Source of the DNA: Muscardinus avellanarius | Taxonomy: Eukaryota; Chordata; Mammalia; Rodentia; Gliridae | Reading direction: 5' to 3' | DNA length: 64,000 nucleotides | Assembly: GCA_963383645.1 (NCBI GenBank) | Contig: OY726569.1 | Span: 27,420,554-27,484,553 of the forward strand | In this document: positions 35,231 to 47,256 of the stretch, in pieces | Layout: each line of letters starts with the position of its first letter | Position numbering within the stretch: the first letter of the stretch is position 1 | Position numbers and translations under genes: made by a program | The notes under the pieces: model-generated | Told to the model about the DNA's origin: nothing | Databases searched by the model: none | Seen by the model: the letters and a program-made list of their open reading frames with translations, nothing else

Positions 35231-35419
35231 ATTTTGGGGGGGATCTGGGGATGGAACCCAGGGGCATTTGACCTCCGAGTTACACCCCTTGCCCTATTTT
35301 TTTTTCTTCATTTTGAGACAGGGCCTCACTAAGTAGCTGAGGCTGTCTGCGAACCATGATCCTCCAGTCTCAACCTTCCGAATGCTGGGATTACAAGGGT
35401 GCGCCACCATGCCTGGCTT
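35231..35419 (-). mobile_element. B1-dID-type SINE
   Basis: Antisense SINE with a perfect 15-bp duplication gcttttatagagatt at 35,216-35,230 and 35,420-35,434. Confidence 0.9.
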
Positions 35420-35434
35420 GCTTTTATAGAGATT

Positions 35435-35911
35435 TTATGTATTGTTTAATAAGATAGAAAAGATCCACTTTAAACGTGGTTAACTCTTAGAGCAGAATCT
35501 TCATAAAAGAAGATATATAATGACCAATAAGCATGTGAAAAGCTGCTCTACACCTGTGAGCCACGAGCCACATCCAGCCTCTCAGCTACTTTTATAAAGC
35601 TGTATTGGAAGAGGGCGATGCCATTGATCTATACATTCTCAGTGGCTTTTCTCACTGCGATGGCAGAGGTGAGTAGTTGTGACAGACACTAAATAGATCA
35701 CAGACTGAACATATTTACTAGTTGACTCTATATGGAAAACGTTTCTTGATGTCTTCGCCACATCATTAGTCATCAGAGAAATACAAGGACGGAGCACAGT
35801 AATATATGACCACTCATCCATTATATTAGTAAAAAATAGATGACTATACCAAGGGCTTAGTGTCAACCAACTATCTTATGCAGAGTCCATTTAAGGACAT
35901 GTTCTCTTCAG
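35435..35911. other. Intergenic, nothing recognised
   Basis: No supported feature. Confidence 0.4.
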
Positions 35912-36243
35912 GGTGAGGCTCAGCCTGACCTGATGCTGCCATCATGGGAGGAAGGGCGCCCACACACGGCCTCAGCTGAGGACCACTGTGTGCTTCTGAA
36001 GGGCCGGGGCAGGGGAGGCGCACATTTCACACTTACTGCAGCGGCCCTGTTCTTTCCTGGTACACGGAGCATCCCAGCCAGTTCCTGCAGACCCACCTGA
36101 GCACACCTGGTAGTGGCACCGAGTGTCTCATAGCTGATCTCTCCAATGCAAAGCCTCCTTCCATCTGAAGACATCGCTGGCCCAGAGGAGCCCTGGACCC
36201 CGCACTCCAGTGCTCTGCTTGATGCAGGGCTGAGAACACAGGT
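35912..36243 (+). pseudogene. Badly decayed TRAV V exon (TRAV8/16-like)
   Basis: Begins after a ttctcttcag acceptor with G-E-A-Q, like the GxxAQ start of TRAV8-type V exons. In shifting frames one can read A-E-D-H-C-V-L-L-K (cf. SEGxxVLLRC), VLSWYTEHPSQ (cf. [10 protein letters not shown]), SFHLK and a PVLCLM end where YFCAV is expected. A heptamer-like cacaggt lies at 36,237-36,243. No leader was identified. There are multiple frameshifts and the first Cys context is lost. The alignment is by eye. Confidence 0.45.
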
Positions 36244-36612
36244 GAAGGAGCTGCAGGAAATCGTTCAGTGCACCTCCCTCCACGGCCACAGGGGGCGATG
36301 CTGCGTCAGAGAAGGTTAAAGTTTGTCTCACACAAAAGCAGCAAGTAGTCAGCAACCATCCTAGAAAAATCCAGTAAATTTATTTGCTAGTCTGTTTCAG
36401 TTTATTTAGATGTGAGACATGTATCATAGATACATGTTTATCAATGACTTACAGGATTGAAAAATGACTTTGAAATGAGCACGTTTTTAAAAGCACATAT
36501 CCTTCAAGGTCAGGGCTACATTTACTTCTTAATATAAATTTATATATTATACCTACACATTCCCAGTCTCCAGCCACGCTGACTTAATCTGTGCTTAGAA
36601 TCTCTGTTCCAA

Positions 36613-36815
36613 GGTTGGGCGTGGTAGCGCACGCTTGTAATCCCAGCATTCAGGAGGCTGAGACAGGAGGATCACAGTGTGCAGACAGCCTCAGCTAGTT
36701 TGTGAGTCCCTCTGCAATATAGTGAGACCCTGTTTCAAAATAAATAACAAAAAATAGGGGAGGGGTGTAGCTCACAGGTCAAATGCCCCTGGGCTCCATC
36801 CCCAGACCTGCAAAG
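36613..36815 (+). mobile_element. B1-dID SINE fused to the 5' end of the USP12 copy
   Basis: Starts ggttgggcgtggtagcgcac and ends ccccagacctgcaaa with almost no A tail, running straight into the USP12 5' UTR (gcgctggtggcggcgatg). It has no target duplication of its own. Confidence 0.85.
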
Positions 36816-36982
36816 CGCTGGTGGCGGCGATGAAGGCAGCGGCGGCCCGCAGGCTCGGTGCATGGGTCCGGCGACTGGGGGCCGCCCACGGGCTGCAGTG
36901 AGAGCAGGCGGCCGGGCTGCCCTCCTCCCCTGCCCGCCGCCACCGCCACCGCTGTGATTGGGTGAAAGATGGCGCTGGACGG

Positions 36983-38095
36983 ATGGAAATCCTAATAACA
37001 GTCTCCAAATTCGCCTCCATCTGTACCATGGGCGCCAATGCCTCGGCATTAGAGAAAGAAATTGGTCCAGAACAGTTTCCAGTCAATGAGCACTATTTTG
37101 GATTAGTCAATTTTGGGAATACCTGCTACTGCAATTCAGTTCTTCAAGCACTTTTTTTTTGTTGTCCATTTCGGGAAAAAGTTCTAGCATACAAGAGTCA
37201 GCCTAGGAAGAAGGAGAACCTTCTTATGTGCTTAGCAGACCTCTTCCATAGCATAGCCACTCAGAAGAAAAAGGTTGGAGTAATACCTCCTAAGAAGTTC
37301 ATAACAAGATTACGGAAAGAAAATGAGCTTTTTGACAACTACATGCAACGAGATGCTCATGAGTTTTTAAATTACCTACTAAATACAATTGCTGATGTTT
37401 TACAAGAAGAGAGAAAGCAGGAAAAACAAAATGGTCGCTTACCTAATGGTAACATTGACAGTGAAAATAACAACAGCACACCAGACTCAACGTGGGTTCA
37501 TGGGATTTTTCAGGGAACATTAACTAATGAAACCAGATGTCTTACTTGTGAAACTATAAGCAGCAAAGATGAAGATTTTTTAGACCTTTCTGTTGACGTG
37601 GAACAAAACACATCAATTACTCACTGTTTAAGGGGCTTTAGCAACACAGAGACTCTGTGCAGTGAATACAAGTATTACTGTGAAGAGTGTCGCAGCAAAC
37701 AGGAAGCACACAAAAGGACGAAAGTGAAAAAACTTCCCATGATTCTAGCTCTACACCTGAAAAGATTTAAATATATGGATCAACTTCATCGATACACAAA
37801 ACTTTCTTACCGGGTAGTTTTTCCTTTAGAACTCCGTCTGTTCAACACTTCAGGTGATGCAACCAATCCTGACAGAATGTACGACCTTGTTGCTGTTGTG
37901 GTTCACTGTGGAAGTGGTCCCAATCGAGGCCATTATATTGCAATAGTTATGAGTCATGATTTTTGGTTGTTGTTTGATGATGACATTGTAGGAAAAATAG
38001 ACGCACAAGCTATTGAAGAATTCTACAGGTTGACATCAGATATCTCGAAGAACTCTGAGTCTGGTTACATCCTTTTTTATCAGTCTCGGGACTGA
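36983..38095 (+). CDS. USP12: USP12 retrogene, intact intronless deubiquitinase ORF
   Basis: 370 codons, the same length as human USP12, uninterrupted in one exon. The start [16 protein letters not shown] is chosen because it matches the family start; 7 in-frame upstream codons begin with GTG. USP catalytic triad boxes are intact: [10 protein letters not shown] (Cys48), NRGHYIAIV (His317) and LFDDDIV (Asp about 333). Zinc-finger CxxC pairs CLTC and CEEC are present. USP12 normally works with WDR48/UAF1 and WDR20 to remove ubiquitin. Differences from USP12 as I recall it include MQRDAHEF where USPs have QQDAHEF, CCPF for CRPF, and IVGKID for IVEKID. Transcription is unproven, but it carries the parent's CpG-rich 5' UTR. 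It could be a young retrogene, or a copy too recent to have decayed. Confidence 0.9.
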   Translation: MEILITVSKFASICTMGANASALEKEIGPEQFPVNEHYFGLVNFGNTCYCNSVLQALFFCCPFREKVLAYKSQPRKKENLLMCLADLFHSIATQKKKVGVIPPKKFITRLRKENELFDNYMQRDAHEFLNYLLNTIADVLQEERKQEKQNGRLPNGNIDSENNNSTPDSTWVHGIFQGTLTNETRCLTCETISSKDEDFLDLSVDVEQNTSITHCLRGFSNTETLCSEYKYYCEECRSKQEAHKRTKVKKLPMILALHLKRFKYMDQLHRYTKLSYRVVFPLELRLFNTSGDATNPDRMYDLVAVVVHCGSGPNRGHYIAIVMSHDFWLLFDDDIVGKIDAQAIEEFYRLTSDISKNSESGYILFYQSRD

Positions 38096-41000
38096 GAGGG
38101 AACCATGATGAAGAGATACTTTCTGCCTCATTTCTTCTCTGGTTATTTTGGAAAGGATCAAGCACTGATTTTTCAAGAAAAGAGAAATGCAGGAAGCTCA
38201 GGGGGCAGTAGCACACTTTGCACACAATACAGCAAAGACTCTGGATGAACAAGCCCTTCCTATCATGGTAGTTGATTTATTTACTCAGGTATCATGCGGT
38301 CTGTGCAGTTCCATACAACAAGGAAATGGAATCAGAGATACCAGCTCCTCTTGTAAAACAGCCTTCTGGTTATTGGCATGCATTTTCTCTTTATTAATTG
38401 CACCAATAATGATTTGGATTCCTTGAGGGTGCAGTAGAAAGAATTGGCCTCTGTGCTGGGTTGTACTATGGTTTAAGGAGGTGATGCGGAGCACGTTGCA
38501 CACATGCCTGTGTTTGGAACGTCTTTTCAAGCACGAACCAGAAATGTTTTTGGTACCAACACTTGCAATTGCCTTCCTGATGTAAAAAAAAACTAACAGA
38601 TACTAGAACCCAGTGTCAGGAAGACAAATATGTTTTGCTTCTCTGAAGAAGCTTACTTTAATATACAGTATATGTATATGTAGGGAACAATTGGTCAAAA
38701 GTGGCTTTTTGTTTCCCCAAGGGGAAAGACTGGCTTTGTAATTATAATTTTTTCTTATTTACTTTAAACTGGTAGAGTCTAAGTATTGTATGAAGTGCCC
38801 ATGATTCTGTCAGTAAGTTTTAGCTTTTTTTTATTAGTTTTGTCAGTTTTAAGTATTCTTTTTGTTTGTTTCTATTTTTAAGGTTACTTTTAAGTTCAAT
38901 CTGAAATCACTAAGATACCTTGAGAAAAATTGCAATGAGAGAAGGTAAACATTCTTTTTCAGGAGGAACTGATATCTCTGGCTAAATATGTTTTCTTTTT
39001 TCATAGTTTATAAGTCAATTATTTTGCTCAGCTTTAATTTCAGTAAAACAAAAACTCAAATTTCCTGTAGTTCTTGGAATGATGAAAGCAATTTTGGTGC
39101 AATGGTGATATGCCAGTCTTTAGAATTCTTAAATACTCTAATATTTCATGTTGAGCCATGTTTGAAAAATTTATGTCATCACAATACATTATTTTCTAAT
39201 GTCATTTCTTTTACCTTGGAAAGAAATACTCTATTCACCATAGCCCTAGCAGCCTGGATAGTAGTTAAAAACTTTCTGAAGATTACATTTTGATGAAGTA
39301 GACCAGAGATCCAAACACAAGTTCTTCTTCCTCTAGTCTTATAAATCTGATTGGATGATTGCTCAGAATTTAAAATTCATGCTTAAGACATTATTTTGTT
39401 GAGGGTTTTAAGAAGTAATATATGTAATGTAAATGTATGTAAACCATTGAAGTTGACATTTTTCCATGCACCAGTCAGTTAATAGTGGCCGGATGTAACT
39501 TGCAGAAAATAATTGAAAATTATGTTTAAAATAATAGCAGTCAAGCATTGGATATTCCTAATCACTATCCTTTTCAGGTGGTAATTTTTTTCTCTAATTT
39601 TCTAAAGTTATTTTACTAAAACTGTTGGCTATGGAAAAAAACACAAGAGAATTTTTTTTGTGCTGCTATTTTAACATTTATTATCTGTATCTTTTAGCTC
39701 AGGAAATGACTTCACCTATTCATCCCATAAACAGATCTTTAACAGGGTCACTTAACTAAGTGGGCTGCTTAGACAGTTGTGCTGGGAGAAAATTATGATA
39801 TTTGGTATTTCTACTAAATATCAAAAGTATTTTGACAAACTTGTTTTTAAGATACAGTTTCTTAACGCCTTACCCTGGCTGGAGTTGTTTTGTACAAATC
39901 ATGTACAGCCTGCCAGATCTATCGACATTGCACAGAGAATCACAACCAAGCATGTGAGGACCGTCAGAGCAAGTGGAGGTGCTTGGGGTTTGAGGGCTTA
40001 AACCAAATTGTCTTAGAACTTAAAGCTGGAGTTTTGCAGCTTTCTATACAGAGAACAAGGGTGAAATGAAAGAGAGTCAGTTTCAACATCAGCTCGGCCA
40101 CAGCACGTATAAGACAGATAGATGAAGTCATTTGCATAAAGGTACAGCATTGAGATCAACTGTTGTGTTTGTTCTCACATCTTTGCATTTAATAAAAACA
40201 AGGAATGGTAAGTTAAATATCAGAGTAGAGCAAGTTCTGGCATTTGTGTTGGGTTCCGTGGTAGTCACACGCTTTGTTCACATCGACACCGTGTTTTGTA
40301 TTATGATTTGTCAGAGGAGGCACTATGGGTGATGGTTACAAATTCACTTTTTACTCTTAGTGCAGCTGGATCTAAGTAAAATGTTTTGAACCTTACCAGA
40401 AACTCGAAATACTTTAAAATATATAGGGTTAGGGTTGGGAGAAAAACATACAGATGTAAGAAGTAAGACAAGTGACCCATCTAGAAAGCATTGTAAGGTT
40501 GTCTGTTGGCTGGCTGTGATTAAAATGAGGGGCAGGTTCAAGTTGTAAATGGGGCTGATTGCTATAGAACTATGTACATGTTTTTGGGATAGCTGTCCCA
40601 TATTTTGTATATTGGAATAAAAAGTTTCTATAAATTATCATAACTAAAAGTAAATATTTGAAATTAAGTCCTATTTCCAAGTCACATGGTTTCTGTCTTA
40701 GAAATGTGACCTTTAGAAGATTACTTGAGACAGGAACCAGGAGGCTTTAGGAAAATGGAGGGAAAGAAATGTACTATATATGGGTCTCGTGGCCTCTAAT
40801 CATCAGTATAGGGTTTTTTCTTTCCTTGATGGCAGTAGAAAGACCTCATTTTCATAACATACTACTCTTGCTACTTTGTTTAAAGATACTGTTCATTAAG
40901 GATTCTCTCCTGAGGTATTTGGCTGGGAGCTGGGAGGCTTAGGAGCTTGGGTCCTGGCTCTTCAGTGAACTTAACTGTGTGACCCTGGGCGAGTCACTTA

Positions 41001-41175
41001 ACCTCTCTGTGCTTCAGTCTCCTGTCTTGTAAAATGGGAGTCATACCTACCTCACAGTGTTGTTGTGGGGATTCATTAAAGAAAATGTCTGTAAAGTATC
41101 TAAGGTTCTCGAAGAAGGCGCTATATAAATACAAAATAATATCTATTAAAGTTGGTTTATGTGTGAAGAAAAAAA
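38096..41175 (+). other. USP12-derived 3' UTR, including a MIR near its end
   Basis: Retro-copied 3' UTR. An internal 'aataaaaag' at about 40,616 could be a proximal poly(A) site. The distal part, about 40,970-41,140, is a MIR element (gtgaccctgggcgagtcact, aaaatgggag). The A-run at 41,168-41,176 follows ATTAAA by about 20 bp. Confidence 0.7.
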
Positions 41176-41190
41176 AGAATCTCTGTTCCA

Positions 41191-43203
41191 TTCTTTTTAC
41201 TAGGAAATCTACACATGGTTTAAGTCCCAGTTCAAGCCCCTCTCTTCCCCTTCTCTGACAGGGTCCAGAAGCTGTTCTCCTCCCTCTATTCTTTGTTCTT
41301 TGGTTCTTTGTTATTTGGTTCAGGCACACTGGTCTCTTTGGTAAGGGTTCCTCTGCTGTCCTTGAATACTGGGGCTTGACCTTTTCTCAGTGAGGCTCGA
41401 ATACCACCTGTCTACTAAGCGTTAACAGACACTCAGTAAACACATAGCAGCTGCTCATTGTTCTCAGTTTCACTCATAGGGATTGAAATCCCTGTGGCGG
41501 ATCTTGATCGGAACATATGAAATGGAAAATTCATTAGTCATCAATTTGTAAGTTTTAAATCGCTACATTCTGAGGAGCATAATGAGATCTCCTGCCATCC
41601 TGGGGCATCACCCAGGACGTGAACATCACTTTGTCCAGCATCTTGTGCTGTATACGCCCCCTGTTCTTTTGTCATTTAGAAGCCATCTCTGTGATCAGAA
41701 TGGCTATCCAAGTATCATAGTGTTTGTGTTCAAATAATCCTTGATAAGGGCCCCAAAGTACAAGAGCAGCAGAGCTGGGGTTTGGATATGTCAAAGAGAA
41801 CCCATAAAGTGCTTCCTTTAAGTGAAAGGTGAAAGTTTGTCCTAGATGTTTATGTATGAGAAAAAATATAGTATATATTCAGTACTTTCTGTGGTTTTAG
41901 GCATTCACTGGGGGCCTTGAAACCTTTTTCCACAGATAAGGAGAGGACTATTGTATATTAAATACTTTTCTAAATTAACTGAGTACATAAAAAAGAATAC
42001 AGCACAAAACTTAAGTTAGTAGTCAGAAATCCCCAGCACATTGGGGTTAGGTTTAGGAGAGTAGACCATCATTTTTCATTTGACTGTGATGATACTTTTT
42101 TCTTTGATTGGATTTTAGATGACATTAAATATAGACACAACAAAACAGTCTCTGTGCCTCAGAGAAAACAATGGCCTCCTGATGTTCTTCAATTTCTATT
42201 ATTTACAGTATAGACTATTCTTACTCTTTGGGCTTCTTTGAAATTTGTCTTCAATTTCTGCCTCTGTGTACTTCTGGTATGAACTACTACAGACAAATTA
42301 GTTCTTCATATTTTTATGTTGCTCTTGTGAAATAAAATGTGAAGAAAATATTAAATGTTTACCCAAACTTGGGATGAGAGCTACTAACCCTGTTGCGGTC
42401 CCGGGTGGCCCGAGCCTGGGATTTCAGCATGTTCCCATCCATGCTTATCCACTTGAAGAGAAAGTTCCTCCAGGAATTTGGAGTCCAGAGTTTCTGATTC
42501 CTTTTCCCCAGCCATTTTTTTTTCAGAAATATTTAGTTTAACTGATTCATGTTTTATATAAAATACAAAGCTGATATTGTTTCTTTTCTTAGGGTTATGG
42601 GAAATATGGACACATCTAAAAGAGTTTAATAAAATTTGAGTTACCTGAGGACAAAAAGATCATATATTCTCTATGTTCTAATAAATGATCTAATCTTATA
42701 ATGGAGTAGTATGCCCATTGTGTTTTATCAAACTATTTAATTAATATTTGTAATAAAATGCCATATTCATGCTAATTGTGAGTTCATGGAATCCTTTCTC
42801 TTCCACCATTGTAACTTGACAGGATTTCCTTTCTTCTATCTTTGTAAAATCAGGAGGTTTGTGCTGACATACCCATCCACCCAAGTGTGTTCTTTTCAAT
42901 ACTCTAGGAGGATTTAAGAAAGGTCGGTCAGGAAAGGATTGGCAGAGAGATGCTTTAAACTGATCCCTATCCATGTATAAAGAGGGTATTTCTAACTCCA
43001 GATGATTGTATTATCAGCGATTCTCAATTTGGGACAAAGCAGAGAAGTGCTCCCTTGCCAGAAAGTTTTAATTAAAAACTCTTGTGAAAGGGTGGAGCCT
43101 GGAATAAGCATTAAAGTGGGTGTGAGTTTAGAGTCAGAATACCAGATGTCTGGGGAAGACTAGGAGACTAGGCTGGTCCTCAGTGAGCTCTGGCTTCAGG
43201 AGG
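41191..43203. other. Intergenic, nothing recognised
   Basis: No V segment or confident repeat; the end should contain the TRAV23 promoter. Confidence 0.4.
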
Positions 43204-43699
43204 ATGGATGGGATCCTGGGAGCATCACTTTTAATTCTAAGCCTTCACCTAGCAGGTGAGTTGTAGTGAACTCCCAGGATACGTCATTAATTGGGGAGAG
43301 GGAATGAGAAAATTGAGATACAGACAAACTCATGCAGGTAGAAACATTAAGAAAAAATATAAAATTGGGGGTTTAATGACTTTCTGTTATTTTTCCAAGC
43401 AGGGGTGAGTAGCCAGCAGGAGAAAAATGGCCAGCAGCAGTTGAAACAAAGTCCTCCATCTCTGACTATCCAGGAAGGAGAGACGTCAATTCTGAACTGC
43501 TCTTATGAGAAGAGTGCATTTATCTACTTCCCCTGGTATTGGCAGTTGCCTGGTAAAGGCCCTACATTATTGATAAATGATGATAAAAAGGAAGCTGGAA
43601 GATTCACAGTCTTCTTCAGTAAGAGGGACAAACACGTCTCCTTACATATCAGAGCTTCTCAGCCTGGAGACTCAGCCACCTACTTCTGTGTAGCAAGCC
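43204..43699 (+). CDS. TRAV23: TRAV23/DV6-like T-cell receptor V gene
   Basis: Leader exon 43,204-43,255 ([18 protein letters not shown], donor gtgagt); V exon 43,403-43,699. N-terminal [19 protein letters not shown]; first Cys [11 protein letters not shown]; Trp in [17 protein letters not shown]; framework 3 [18 protein letters not shown]; second Cys [10 protein letters not shown]. Leader and the YFPWYxQxPGKGPxLLI block match human TRAV23/DV6 (mouse TRAV14). CDR2 is a few residues shorter than in those genes, and the usual Gln of WYQQ is Trp. Open and followed by a good RSS. The human ortholog can rearrange to delta as well as alpha. Confidence 0.9.
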
Positions 43700-43738
43700 C
43701 ACAGTGCTCTCCTTGCGCCTACAGCCTGAACGCAAACC
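43700..43738 (+). other. 23-RSS of the TRAV23-like gene
   Basis: Heptamer cacagtg (43,700-43,706), 23-bp spacer, nonamer acgcaaacc (43,730-43,738; 7 of 9). Confidence 0.88.
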
Positions 43739-43929
43739 TGCAGCTGAGGCTCCAGCAAAAACATGTTGCAGAGCTTAGACTAGCAGGCATGAAGACCAGA
43801 TTTCATTTCTACAAATAGGTGATGAAATAAAAGGCATAGTATGAAAGGATGGTTATTAAATAAATAAAATAAACATAGCTTAATGAATGACCAAATTGCT
43901 ACAAGTTTTATAATAAATTATTAGATTGT

Positions 43930-44780
43930 CATCATGCACCAATCAGTTTTGGTGTAACTGGAACTTTTATATAATGCTGATGAAATGCAAATTGGTGTGA
44001 CCACACTGGAAAACATTTGGCAGTTTCTTGTAAAATGATTTTACCATATGAACATAAATTCTCTTTTTATACATTCACCCAAGGGAAATTAAAATGTATA
44101 TTTACACAAAAATTTTTTCTTTGTAGTAGTTTTGCCCACAATAGCCTCACATGGCCAAACTGAAAACAACCCAAATGCCCATCAACTGCTGAATAGAAAT
44201 ATGAGTTGTATATACCGTTTTTTTTTTTTTCAGTACTAGTTTTTTTATTTTTCAGAACTAGAGATGAAACCCAGGGCATTCTACCTCTGTGCTACATCCT
44301 TGGCCCTATTTTTATTGTTTATTTTGAAACAGGGTCCTCACTGAATTGCAAAGGGCCTCTAAGTAAGTAGTAGCTGAGGCTGTCCACGAACCGTGATCCT
44401 CCTGTCTCAGCCTCCCAAAAGCTAGAATTACAAGTGTGTGCCATCACATCTGGTTAGAGTTGTATATTTTGGTACTTGAATACTATACAGCAATAAAATG
44501 GCTTAAACTAGTGATAAAAGTAACACATGAAAGATCTAAAATTTTATGCTTCACTGGGTGAATAGGGGACCTTATGTAGGTGAAGCACAGGCTATGGATA
44601 TGGACATTAACATCCACATCTACAGCTACACAATGGAAATCTATTCAACAATGAGAAGTAACGAACTGTTGATACACAACAATTTGGGTGAGACCAGACT
44701 GTGCTGATAGAAACAAAATTCATTTCAAGGATGATATATTTCATGATTCCATTTAGGTGACATTCTTAAGTGGCAAAATT
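43930..44780 (+). mobile_element. Old L1 remnant interrupted by a SINE
   Basis: 'aaaacatttggcagtttctt', 'acccaaatgcccatcaactgc' and 'gaatactatacagcaataaaatgg' are typical of old L1 3' regions. The SINE at 44,214-44,456 splits it. Confidence 0.6.
44214..44456 (-). mobile_element. B1-dID-type SINE
   Basis: Antisense SINE with perfect 11-bp duplications gagttgtatat (44,203-44,213 and 44,457-44,467). Confidence 0.88.
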
Positions 44781-45344
44781 ATAAGTACATAGAGAAGGGC
44801 AGCGGTAACCAGGGCTTATGATGGGGAGGTGTTCTCAGGGAGTGATTTGGGGGTGATGGAATTGTTCCACGTTCTGATTACAGTGGTAGTTATACAAACT
44901 TTACATTTTTGACAAATTTTTGTGGAAGTATATACACATAGCAACAAGTCAGAATAAAGTCTGTATTTTACTAAATAGCATTATGTCAATATCAACTTCC
45001 TGGATTCAAGAATGGTGCATGAGGATAATGGTACATAACCATGGTTATCTTCATGCCATCACTGGAGAAAGCTGGTTGGGCAAAAGAACTCTGCATTATT
45101 TTTAAACTTATGTGAGTCTGAACAAATTCCAAAATAGAAGACAGACATGTGAAAGAATTAGATTCTTAAGCATTGTTGGTTGGAATGGAAACTGGGCAAT
45201 GGCTTCAGCAGATTCTTATAAATTCATATATTCACCATGGCCCAAATTCTTCATACATTCACCATGGCCCAAAGACTCACTTCTGGGCATTTTCCCAAGA
45301 GAAATGAAAACATATGCCTATGAAAAGAGTTGCTTGCTAATCCC

Positions 45345-45385
45345 CAGGGATGGGGGCATTGGTAGAGCACTGGCCTAGCATGATA
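45345..45385 (+). mobile_element. ID-core fragment
   Basis: 'gggggcattggtagagcact' followed by 'ggcctagcatg' is a tRNA-Ala-like ID core. Confidence 0.6.
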
Positions 45386-45658
45386 CTCTCTTTATAAGGG
45401 CAAAGTTATAAAGCGGGACAAGGAGCCTGCTCTAGCATAATCTCATCTACAACAACCTTATTTCCAAATGAGATCATATTCAAAAGGACTAGAAATTAGG
45501 AATTCAACATATGAATTTGGGGAAAAAAATCAACAAAAGAAATTGTGGAAAAAGGGCTTTGCGGGTGTGAGTAACTTGAAAACCTTGAAACTGTGAGGTT
45601 TCCTGCATTATCCAAGTGGCCTTCACAAGGATCCTAAGGAAAGAGACAATGGAGTTAG

Positions 45659-45659
<1 letters not shown>

Positions 45660-45701
<42 letters not shown>

Positions 45702-45720
45702 GCAGCAGCAGCAGCAGCAG
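45660..45720. repeat. (AAC)n-(AGC)n compound microsatellite
   Basis: About 14 AAC units followed directly by about 7 AGC units. Confidence 0.95.
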
Positions 45721-47256
45721 TTTAATGGGAAAGTGAGGACAGCCTCTGAAAGCAGGAAATAAAGAACACAGATGATTCCTTACAGGAACCAGATTCAAGC
45801 TGACCTACTAAAACCCTGATTTTAGCCTAGGGAAACCATGGACTTATGATCTCCAGATTTCAGAAAATCAGATTTCAGAGGCAGCTGTTCGTGCTGCAGA
45901 GGGACCCTGAGCTGGCTGTCAGAGGCACAGGGTGGGCACTTTCGACAAGAAATCCTGTCCTCACACTGCTCCTCACGCAGCTTGGGCATCACAGTCTCCT
46001 TCTGATGGGGAACAAATACCATAAAATTGCAAACCAGGGTATCAGCACTCGGATGTGAGAGAGAACACAGTAGTAGATCTCACATACTCAGAAACCACTC
46101 ATTGGTCTGTTATTTAGACCTGTATCAAAGAACAGAAATAGTTTTAGAGACCTTGTCTTTCTTTTCTAGTTGCCTTTTGGTCTCATTATATTAATTCACC
46201 CATTAAAACAAAGAAAGCAAATAGGAGATGAATAGCTATGTTCCACACCATCATTTAGCAGCGTACAAAAGTTCAGTCACCAAATTCTGTGGTGTCAACA
46301 TGCCCCAAGTGCTTGTAGCCCACCCGTATCTTATCACAATCCTTCCGAGTGAATTTTAACCTGGTGTCACAGAAGGATGTGGCATGCTGCTTAGGAGGTT
46401 ATTTTATAATTGAAAAATATATAGAATTTAAGTAAGGCTGAGTTCTTCAGATCAATGGGGTAGAAGATGTGATATAAAGATGATTCTACAAAACAGGATC
46501 TAAAATGTAAACTTCCTTTCATGGAAGCAGCAGGAAGGGATGTTCTCATCCTCTTAAAATATAAGAAATAAAAAATGTAGATTGGAAAGAATGATATTTT
46601 ATTTGTTATAATTTCACAAAAGCATAAACAATTGAACAGCTGCGGAAATTCAGAAGGACTAACTTTTATCATTTGACTTAGAAGTAGCTATATTAATTGG
46701 ATTATTTACAAAGTCCTAAAACTTAGTAAAAAAGAAGGAAGATATACAGTCATTGTTTCAACTATCTTGCCTTTCAAAGAGAGAGACAAAGACCTGGGAG
46801 GGGTTTTCTTCTCTTAAATGTTATCAGTTTTCAGCTGAAGAAAATAAATGTACAATAGTTTAATAGCCGGCAAACAAATTACGAGTAGAGTAATAAATAA
46901 AGGCCTCGTAATAAGTTGTATTTTAAATGGATGTCCAAAGTCTATCACTGAGTAGCATCAGTGTGTGTCAACCAGTTCAACCTACAGTCCCCTCAGCTCC
47001 CACCCTCAATACTAACGGTGCTTCTCGTCCCACAATTAAGGATCTACCTAACTTAATGACTAGAGAAAGGGGTGTACAAAAATAATATTTTGGGATGACT
47101 ATACTTTTTCTTATCTGTGGGAAAATCTTGTGGTCCATGAACTTTAAAAAACCCACTTCCTGGAGGAGTAGCATGAGAACACAGGAAGTATGTATATAAG
47201 CTTCCAGGCTCTCAGAGACACTGAATTCTGAGCTGGAGGCAGAAGAAAACCATTTG
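45721..47256. other. Intergenic, nothing recognised
   Basis: No supported feature before the TRDV1-like leader. Confidence 0.4.

Larger units (their letters stand above)
36597..41190 (+). mobile_element. L1-mediated retroinsertion: SINE + USP12 mRNA copy
   Basis: The whole block is enclosed by a perfect 15-bp direct repeat agaatctctgttcca (36,597-36,611 and 41,176-41,190). The nick site reads TT/AGAA, an L1-endonuclease-like target. Order inside: B1-dID SINE (36,613-36,815), GC-rich USP12 5' UTR, coding region, about 3 kb of 3' UTR, ATTAAA (41,145-41,150) and an A-run just before the second repeat. The repeat borders the SINE on the left, not the USP12 part. Confidence 0.88.
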
